DNA from: an uncultured Microcaldota archaeon
GTDB taxonomy: Archaea; Micrarchaeota; Micrarchaeia; Anstonellales; Anstonellaceae
DNA: 10,202 bases
NCBI GenBank assembly: GCA_903923795.1
Contig: CAIXYX010000098.1
Coordinates: 1-10,202 of the forward strand
Direction of reading: 5' to 3'
Shown here piece after piece: positions 5,685-10,202 of this stretch; position 1 is the stretch's first letter, and each line of letters opens with the position of its first letter. Under the pieces are notes generated by a model that was not told the DNA's origin, did not search any database, and worked only from the letters and a program-made list of their open reading frames with translations. The translations under genes were made by a program, and so were the position numbers.

Positions 5685-5702
5685 AAAAAACAAATCAAAA
5701 AA
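5685..5702 (-). terminator. T-tract terminator of the cyclophilin gene
   Basis: Read on the - strand, two T6 runs (5697-5702 and 5685-5690) follow the TAA stop by 10-30 bases, typical of archaeal intrinsic termination. Confidence 0.55.
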
Positions 5703-5712
5703 GGAAAAGAAA

Positions 5713-6309
5713 TTATTGCTGCACATACACTCTTGTCATCTTGTCGCCGACGACGAGTTTGTTGACGACATCCATCCCATTGCCCTGCACCTGCCCGAAC
5801 ACGGCATACTGGCCGTCGAGGAATGCGGCATCTCCGGTCACGATGTAGAATTGCGAGGTGGCCGAGTTGGGGTCATTTGTCCTTGCCATGCCCAAAGCGC
5901 CGATGGTGTGATGGAGGCTGGGGACGATTTCGAGCTTAATCGTTTCATTCGAGCCGCCGGTGCCGTCTCCTTTGGGGTCGCCTCCCTGCGTCACGAAGCC
6001 GGGCACCACGCGGTGGAATGTCAGGCCGTCATAGAATTTCGAGTTCACCAGTTTCAGGAAATTCGTTCCGGTAATCGGCGCCTCCTTGAGATAAACTTGG
6101 GCCGAAAATGTGCCTTTCGTTGTCTCGAATACTACGATTGGGTTGGTTGTTTTGCTCATGTTGCTCACCTGTGTATTATTGGCATTCGACACTGTATTGT
6201 TCGCTGTCACGCTGCTGTTGTCTGCAACTATAGCATTTGGCCCGCCGCCCAAACATCCGGCAAGCAAAACAAACGCAAGCGCAGTGATTAGAATCGCGGT
6301 GTAATTCAT
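5713..6309 (-). CDS. lipoprotein cyclophilin-type peptidyl-prolyl cis-trans isomerase
   Basis: Catalyses prolyl bond isomerisation, here probably outside the cell as a folding helper. The 198-residue protein begins MNYTAILITALAF, a hydrophobic signal peptide ending in the lipobox LLAGC, so Cys19 is the likely lipidated N-terminus. An Asn/Thr/Ser-rich linker with several N-x-S/T sequons (about 20-56) follows, then a cyclophilin domain (about 57-198). FHRVVPGFVTQGGD carries the Arg, Phe and Gln equivalent to human CypA R55, F60 and Q63. SQFYIVTG and FLDGQYAVFG follow; the positions of CypA W121 and H126 are Phe and Tyr, as in many prokaryotic cyclophilins, which predicts weak cyclosporin binding. 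ATG 6309 is preferred to ATG 6348 because GAGGTG lies six bases upstream and the signal peptide then starts at residue 1. Divergent from the dus gene. Confidence 0.93.
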   Translation of the reverse strand: MNYTAILITALAFVLLAGCLGGGPNAIVADNSSVTANNTVSNANNTQVSNMSKTTNPIVVFETTKGTFSAQVYLKEAPITGTNFLKLVNSKFYDGLTFHRVVPGFVTQGGDPKGDGTGGSNETIKLEIVPSLHHTIGALGMARTNDPNSATSQFYIVTGDAAFLDGQYAVFGQVQGNGMDVVNKLVVGDKMTRVYVQQ

Positions 6310-6315
6310 ATCTGA

Positions 6316-6321
6316 CACCTC
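6316..6321 (-). promoter_or_regulatory. Shine-Dalgarno site GAGGTG of the cyclophilin gene
   Basis: GAGGTG, six bases, then ATG 6309 on the - strand; the longest SD match in the window. As in the other SD-led genes, its GTG is in frame with the ATG. Confidence 0.75.
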
Positions 6322-6354
6322 GTGATGGTTTTGTAAATAATCCGTCATTTAATG

Positions 6355-6362
6355 CTTATATT
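6355..6362. promoter_or_regulatory. TATA region shared by divergent cyclophilin and dus genes
   Basis: TTATATT (6356-6362) on the + strand is centred 25 bases before the dus ATG, fitting a leaderless transcript. On the - strand TATAAG (6360-6355) would give a start near 6332 and a leader of about 23 bases with the GAGGTG site. A weaker TTATTTA on the - strand (about 6334-6340) is an alternative for the cyclophilin and would make it nearly leaderless. Confidence 0.55.
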
Positions 6363-6383
6363 CCTAACCGACCAACTGTTATT

Positions 6384-7394
6384 ATGGACATCGGCCGATT
6401 GCATCTCTCCTCATCTCCTGCTCTGGCCCTCGCGCCTATGGCAGGCTATACTGATGCCGCATTCCGCACTCTCATCCTCTCGCGCGGGGCTGACATGGCG
6501 TGCAGCGAGCTCACGTCCGCATCCGCATTGGCTTATCTTGCGTCGGGCAAGAAAACCAGCGAGCGGGCCAAAACATTGTCAATCATAAAATCCGCCGCGA
6601 TTGAGAAAAGCAAGCGGGCATTCGACGGCATCCAGATTTTCGGCTCGAAGCCCGCCGAGGTGGAGGTGGCCGTGAATTTCATTTTGGCAAAAATAGATTC
6701 TGGCGAATGCCATGCGAAATTCATCGACATCAACTTCGGCTGCCCTGCGCCGAAAGTGGTAAGAAACGGCGGCGGCTCGGCGTTGCTGCAGGACATGGAA
6801 AAAGTGAAGGCCATCGCCGAAGCGGCGGTCGATGCCGCATCGGCCGGCTCCCTGCCAGTGACAGCGAAAATCCGCCTCGGCTACAAAACAAAAAACAACG
6901 TCGAAATCGCCCAAACTATAGAATCCTCCGGCATCTCCGCCCTCACGGTGCACGGGCGCACCGCGGCGCAGAAATTCAGCGGCAAATCCGACTGGAAGTC
7001 TATCGGCGAAGTTGTGCGTGCGGTCTCCATTCCCGTGTTCGGCAACGGCGATGTCCGCACTCCGCAGGATAATCGAGCCATCATAGAAGAGTCGGGCTGC
7101 GCAGGCGTGATGATCGGCCGCGCGGTTTTATCAAACCCGAATTTATTTTTGCAGGCCCGCGATTTTCTTGCCAAAAAAAAGTTCGAGCCAATCACCTGGA
7201 ATCAGAAAATCGAATTCCTGTCAGAATACATCGAGCTCATGCCCCGTTACGATTTGCCTTTTCATGCCGCATTGGATTTGGCGATACAATTGGCATCCGG
7301 CTTCCGCGGCTCGGCCCGTCTTCGCGGCGAGCTGATGAAAGCCAAGAGCGCGGAAGCTCTCCTCGAGAAGATGGAGCAAAAGAGCGCCGAATGA
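6384..7394 (+). CDS. dus: tRNA-dihydrouridine synthase (Dus family)
   Basis: An FMN-dependent flavoenzyme that reduces uridine to dihydrouridine in tRNA, mainly in the D-loop. 336 residues, the usual Dus size. The TIM barrel begins with LALAPMAGYTDAAFR (about 14-28), the FMN-binding start of the family. INFGCP (116-121) carries the catalytic Cys120 that protonates the uracil ring. TAKIRLGY, LTVHGRTA, VFGNGDV (about 218-224) and GVMIGRA (241-247, phosphate binding) follow, with a helical C-terminal domain from about 270. The alanine/lysine-rich C-terminus shows no extra domain. ATG 6384 has no SD but lies 25 bases from the centre of a TATA box, so the mRNA is probably leaderless. Which tRNA positions it modifies cannot be told from sequence. 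The TGA stop is 75 bases before the beta-propeller ATG. Confidence 0.95.
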   Translation: MDIGRLHLSSSPALALAPMAGYTDAAFRTLILSRGADMACSELTSASALAYLASGKKTSERAKTLSIIKSAAIEKSKRAFDGIQIFGSKPAEVEVAVNFILAKIDSGECHAKFIDINFGCPAPKVVRNGGGSALLQDMEKVKAIAEAAVDAASAGSLPVTAKIRLGYKTKNNVEIAQTIESSGISALTVHGRTAAQKFSGKSDWKSIGEVVRAVSIPVFGNGDVRTPQDNRAIIEESGCAGVMIGRAVLSNPNLFLQARDFLAKKKFEPITWNQKIEFLSEYIELMPRYDLPFHAALDLAIQLASGFRGSARLRGELMKAKSAEALLEKMEQKSAE

Positions 7395-7431
7395 TTCTCC
7401 ATGATGAAAACCGAACGATAGGGCAGCCTCC

Positions 7432-7438
7432 TTAAATA
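7432..7438 (+). promoter_or_regulatory. TATA box of the beta-propeller gene
   Basis: TTAAATA, preceded by a purine/C-rich stretch, predicts a transcript start near 7460-7462. The leader would then be only 8-10 bases, beginning at or inside the GGTGAT site at 7460-7465. Confidence 0.5.
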
Positions 7439-7459
7439 CTCCGAATCGGTTAGTGGTCC

Positions 7460-7465
7460 GGTGAT
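7460..7465 (+). promoter_or_regulatory. Shine-Dalgarno site GGTGAT of the beta-propeller gene
   Basis: GGTGAT matches the archaeal anti-SD core, and its GGTG is followed by six bases and ATG 7470. The in-frame GTG at 7461 is part of it. Because the predicted transcript start is so close, a leaderless GTG start at 7461 cannot be excluded. Confidence 0.6.
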
Positions 7466-7469
7466 TACA

Positions 7470-9917
7470 ATGAGCGGGAATTCTGTGAGCGGCAATTGGC
7501 GCGTGTTTGGCTTCCTATTAATATCCATCATCGCCATCGGCCTTCTGGCCGCCTTCTTTAGCATGGCGCATCCATCCACAAAACCAAACGGCCCCGCATC
7601 CGCAGTTCCCGCAACAAGCGGCTCAATTTCGGTCGGCCAATCCCTCACGCTCTACTCCGGCGCCTCGCCCTCAAGCGGCCCGAACTCCACAATCTCGAGC
7701 AATTTCTCGGACTCGCTCAAGAAATTCAATTCTCCCGCCGAGCTCGAGCAATGGGTGAGCGAATACGGCTCCGGCAGCGCATATGGCGCCTACGGCTCCG
7801 GCGGTCTTTATCGCAACAGCATCATGGATGCCGCAATCTCATCAGGCGCGAAATCCGGCGGAATCGCCCCATCAATCGCCCCCGCTCCCAGCGGCATCTC
7901 TCAAACAACCGGCTCCTCCGCCAACCCCGATTATTCGACAACCAACATACAGGTGGCCGGAGTCGATGAGGCCGACTATGTGAAGACCGACGGCCGCTAT
8001 ATCTATCTCATCGCCGACAACCGCCTGCTCATAGTGGATGGAAAAGACCCTGCAAATGCCAAAATAATCTCCAACACCACCCTCTTCAAAGACACGGGCG
8101 CGAGTGGGGGTTCCACCTCGAGCGACACCACTTCCTCGAGCGGCACTTCCGTGAACAATAATCTCGCCCCCTCCTACTACTACAACTACTATTACAACGC
8201 CCCGCAGGCCCGCGAGATGTTCATCAACAACAGCAAACTCGTGCTCATCGCGCAGGTGTACCGAAATTCGGTCACCTTCTCAAAGTACGATATCTCGCCA
8301 ATGCCCCAATCAACTCCCGAAACAGAGCTCTTCGTATTCGATGTGCAGAACCGGTCTGCGCCAAAACTCGATGTGAGCTTCAACATCTCCGGTTCATATT
8401 ACCAGTCCCGCATGGTCGGCGATGACGTATATATCGTCACGCAGGAGGGAGTGAGCACGCCTCTCCTCCAGCCGCCGGTAGTCTATTCTGCCAAAGCCGC
8501 TTTGCGCCCCGACATCTATTACTTTGATTCGCCGGAACAGAATTACCAGTTCAACACCGTGGCCGCCATGAGCCTGTCAAACGAGAGCATAGTCGATGCC
8601 AAGACATTCATGCTGGGCTACTCGAACACCCTGATGATGTCGCAGGACAATCTCTACATCGCTTACCAGAAGCAGAACAGCTACTACTGGCCCTGCCGGG
8701 GATTGGGTTGTGGTTACGACTCGGACCAATACTCCCGCGACCGCTTCTTCACAGTAGTCGTGCCCCTCCTGCCCGCAGATTTGCAGGCAAACCTCACCGC
8801 AATCGGCCAACAGCATCTTGACTCGGACAAAGAGTGGCGCGCAATCTCGCAAGAGTTGGGCGATTATTTCCAGCCCATGCTTGATTCAAACGGCCAGCTC
8901 ACTTCTGCGCAGAAAGAGAATTACTCTGCCATGATGGAAAACATTCAATCCGCACTGGCTGAATATGACACCAAGAAGGCCATAGAAGACTCCAAGACTG
9001 TCATCCAGAAACTCGGCGTGGCAAATGGGCAAATCTCCTATGCTGCCAAGGCCGAAGTGCCGGGCCGCCTGCTCAACCAATTCTCGCTCGACGAATTCAA
9101 CGGCAATTTGCGCGTGGCCACCACCACTGATGTTTGGGTGAGAAAGCGCGTGGAATACAACAACGTCTTTGTGCTCGACTCGAATATGCGGCAAATCGGC
9201 GCACTTGAGGACCTCGCTCCTGACGAGAGCATCTATGCCACAAGATTCATGGGCGAACGCCTCTACATGGTCACATACCAGCAAGTGGACCCTCTTTTCG
9301 TCATCGACCTCTCCACCCCATCCAACCCCAAGACGCTCGGCACCCTCAACATCTCGGGCTTCAGCGACTATCTCCATCCAGTCAACGCCACCACTCTCAT
9401 CGGTGTCGGCAAGGAGACAAGCCCAACCTCGTGGGGCGGAGTCGTGCCAGCCGGAATAAAAGTCGCTCTCTTCGACGTCAGCGACCCTGCCAACCCGAAA
9501 GAAATCGACCACGTGGACATCGGCGACTATGGCTCTGACAGCGAGGCATTGACCGACCACCGCGCGTTCCTCTATTCGGACACCAGCCACCTGCTCGTGC
9601 TGCCCGTGAGCGTTGTGAAAGCCACCACTGGAAAATATTACGACCAGCGCAAAGTCTGGGACGGCGTGGGGGTGTACAAAGTCGGGCCGGAGGGTTTCAC
9701 GCCATTGGGTTCCGTGAAGCACGCGTCATACAGCGGCAGCGATTACTCGTATGACCGCTCCACCGTGGTCCACCGCAGCCTTTACATCGGCGACGCGCTC
9801 TACACATTTTCGGACTCCTATATGAAGGTGAACCGCCTTGTGGACGGCCTGCCGGTTTACACAAGCATTGACTTGCCGTTCACCTCGCCGTATTACGGGG
9901 GGCCGATATATTACTGA
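7470..9917 (+). CDS. membrane-anchored extracellular beta-propeller protein (COG4880 / Beta_propel type)
   Basis: A large surface protein of unknown function, 815 residues. A hydrophobic segment near the N-terminus (about residues 10-31) acts as a signal anchor. A Ser/Gly/Pro-rich spacer follows (about 35-155). The propeller starts at about 157 with TTNIQVAGVDEADYVKTDG, the hallmark opening of the secreted archaeal/bacterial beta-propeller family. Blade-like repeats have the form (Y/L)Y-h-h with FDV or IDL plus S-x-P-x-x-P (for example FVFDVQNRSAPK, FVIDLSTPSNPK, LFDVSDPANPK). A charged, helix-like insert (about 433-516) interrupts the blades. Many N-x-S/T sequons suggest glycosylation. There are only two Cys (about 408 and 413), which could form a disulphide or bind metal. 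A Tyr-rich patch (SYYYNYYYN) lies at about 235-243. The role may be adhesion, ligand binding or cell-wall processing; none is shown. It has its own promoter and ends in T-tracts. Confidence 0.9.
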   Translation: MSGNSVSGNWRVFGFLLISIIAIGLLAAFFSMAHPSTKPNGPASAVPATSGSISVGQSLTLYSGASPSSGPNSTISSNFSDSLKKFNSPAELEQWVSEYGSGSAYGAYGSGGLYRNSIMDAAISSGAKSGGIAPSIAPAPSGISQTTGSSANPDYSTTNIQVAGVDEADYVKTDGRYIYLIADNRLLIVDGKDPANAKIISNTTLFKDTGASGGSTSSDTTSSSGTSVNNNLAPSYYYNYYYNAPQAREMFINNSKLVLIAQVYRNSVTFSKYDISPMPQSTPETELFVFDVQNRSAPKLDVSFNISGSYYQSRMVGDDVYIVTQEGVSTPLLQPPVVYSAKAALRPDIYYFDSPEQNYQFNTVAAMSLSNESIVDAKTFMLGYSNTLMMSQDNLYIAYQKQNSYYWPCRGLGCGYDSDQYSRDRFFTVVVPLLPADLQANLTAIGQQHLDSDKEWRAISQELGDYFQPMLDSNGQLTSAQKENYSAMMENIQSALAEYDTKKAIEDSKTVIQKLGVANGQISYAAKAEVPGRLLNQFSLDEFNGNLRVATTTDVWVRKRVEYNNVFVLDSNMRQIGALEDLAPDESIYATRFMGERLYMVTYQQVDPLFVIDLSTPSNPKTLGTLNISGFSDYLHPVNATTLIGVGKETSPTSWGGVVPAGIKVALFDVSDPANPKEIDHVDIGDYGSDSEALTDHRAFLYSDTSHLLVLPVSVVKATTGKYYDQRKVWDGVGVYKVGPEGFTPLGSVKHASYSGSDYSYDRSTVVHRSLYIGDALYTFSDSYMKVNRLVDGLPVYTSIDLPFTSPYYGGPIYY

Positions 9918-9918
9918 G

Positions 9919-9924
9919 AAAAAA
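9919..9924 (-). terminator. T6 terminator of the HIT gene
   Basis: A6 on the + strand gives T6 on the - strand, 19-24 bases after the HIT stop. Confidence 0.4.
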
Positions 9925-9934
9925 GTCGTTTGTA

Positions 9935-9959
9935 TTTTTTTTCTATTTTTTCTTTCTTT
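9935..9959 (+). terminator. T-tract terminator of the beta-propeller gene
   Basis: T8 (9935-9942), T6 (9946-9951) and further T-rich sequence begin 18 bases after the stop. From 9943 on they also encode, on the other strand, the lysine-rich end of the HIT protein. Confidence 0.6.
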
Positions 9960-10202
9960 TTCTAATTACTCTTATCTCGTCTTTTTCATATCTCGGGATA
10001 ACATGCAAATGAAAATGAGACACGCTCTGACCCGCTACTGCTCCGGAGGCGTGCATGATATTCACTCCATTCGCCCCTTCTTCAAGAACTTTTCGTGCTA
10101 TTTTCTTGGCCGTCAAAATGGCCGAAGAAATGGAGCTTTCGTCGATATCTCGGATATCATCGAAATGATTTTTCGAAACAACTAGCGTATGGCCTTTTGT
10201 CA
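9943..10202 (-). CDS. HIT-family nucleotide hydrolase/transferase, C-terminal part (5' cut by window end)
   Basis: Read on the - strand, an open frame enters from the right edge and stops at TAG 9945-9943, giving 85 whole codons. The sequence contains KGHTLVVSKNHFDDIRDID, NGVNIMHASGAVAGQSVSH and the histidine triad HFHLHVIPRY, the catalytic signature (H-x-H-x-H) of the HIT superfamily, in which the middle His is the nucleophile on nucleoside phosphates. GHTLV and the spacing to the triad fit the Hint/PKCI branch of AMP-lysine or adenosine-phosphoramidate hydrolases; the exact substrate is inferred. The N-terminal third (often with a CxxC zinc site in archaeal members) lies outside the window. 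The protein ends in RKRKKK, encoded by the same A-rich DNA that forms the beta-propeller terminator on the opposite strand. The genes are convergent, 25 bases apart. Confidence 0.93.
   Translation of the reverse strand, partial: TKGHTLVVSKNHFDDIRDIDESSISSAILTAKKIARKVLEEGANGVNIMHASGAVAGQSVSHFHLHVIPRYEKDEIRVIRKRKKK

Noticed and set aside
5530..6291. 253-codon open frame on the + strand starting inside tRNA-Pro
   Set aside because: Overlaps a tRNA and runs antisense through the cyclophilin gene; His/Cys-rich translation without homology signals.
5441..6330. Identical 10-mer CGTGATGGTT at 5441-5450 and 6321-6330, upstream of the channel and the cyclophilin
   Set aside because: It sits at different places relative to the two promoters (upstream of one TATA box, downstream of the other), so a shared operator is not supported; likely chance.
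7401..7469. ATGATGA at 7401, a possible C box of a C/D sRNA (of interest because nop5 is nearby)
   Set aside because: No CTGA D box is found in the following 70 bases and there are no flanking terminal stems.
8886..9722. 278-codon open frame on the - strand inside the beta-propeller gene
   Set aside because: Shadow of a confidently coding gene; the translation is Val/His/Asp-rich with no motif and no promoter or SD.
1..10202. Mobile element, prophage, defence or secondary-metabolite system
   Set aside because: All intervals are filled by recognisable core or envelope genes; no transposase, integrase, terminal repeats, nuclease or toxin motifs were seen on either strand.

Overview
The window reads as a gene-dense archaeal chromosome segment. 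Evidence: an archaeal-type aIF5B, a Nop5-family C/D-box RNP protein, TATA-box promoters about 26 bases upstream of starts, GGTG Shine-Dalgarno (SD) sites, a tRNA-Pro with no encoded CCA, and many T-tract terminators. A DPANN-like or other small euryarchaeal-type genome is plausible, but I cannot fix the phylum from sequence alone. No mobile element, CRISPR array, toxin-antitoxin pair or defence operon is visible.

Layout: (1) 2-100, the C-terminal end of a cysteine-rich protein on the + strand. (2) 121-176, a long imperfect inverted repeat directly before the SD of aIF5B (186-1952, +). (3) dcd-like dCTP deaminase (1964-2488, -), convergent with aIF5B and divergent from (4) nop5 (2555-3691, +), which lacks the usual fibrillarin-binding N-terminal domain and ends in an Arg/Gly/Pro-rich decamer-repeat tail. 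It is followed closely by a COG2129-like metallophosphoesterase (3728-4369, +) and a GNAT acetyltransferase (4378-4836, +). (5) A K+ channel with TIGYGD filter (4859-5407, -), divergent from (6) tRNA-Pro(TGG) (5509-5581, +), which is followed by a hairpin with T-tracts on both strands. (7) A lipoprotein cyclophilin (5713-6309, -), divergent from (8) a Dus-family tRNA-dihydrouridine synthase (6384-7394, +). (9) A large membrane-anchored beta-propeller surface protein (7470-9917, +), convergent with (10) the C-terminal part of a HIT-family protein (9943-10202, -), cut by the window end.

Functionally the window mixes translation and RNA-modification genes (aIF5B, Nop5, tRNA-Pro, Dus), nucleotide metabolism (dcd, HIT) and cell-envelope proteins (K+ channel, lipoprotein cyclophilin, beta-propeller). 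It looks like ordinary core genome, not an accessory island.

Starts fall into three visible classes. Leaderless starts lie 25-26 bases from a TATA box (dcd, channel, dus). SD-led starts have GGTG, six bases, then ATG (aIF5B, nop5, cyclophilin, beta-propeller), and this spacing always puts an in-frame GTG nine bases upstream of the true ATG. Operon-internal starts have GGCGAG, three bases, then ATG (phosphoesterase, GNAT). The most unusual signals are the aIF5B leader palindrome, the truncated and tailed Nop5, and two divergent promoters that appear to share one TATA box while giving a leaderless transcript one way and an SD-led transcript the other.
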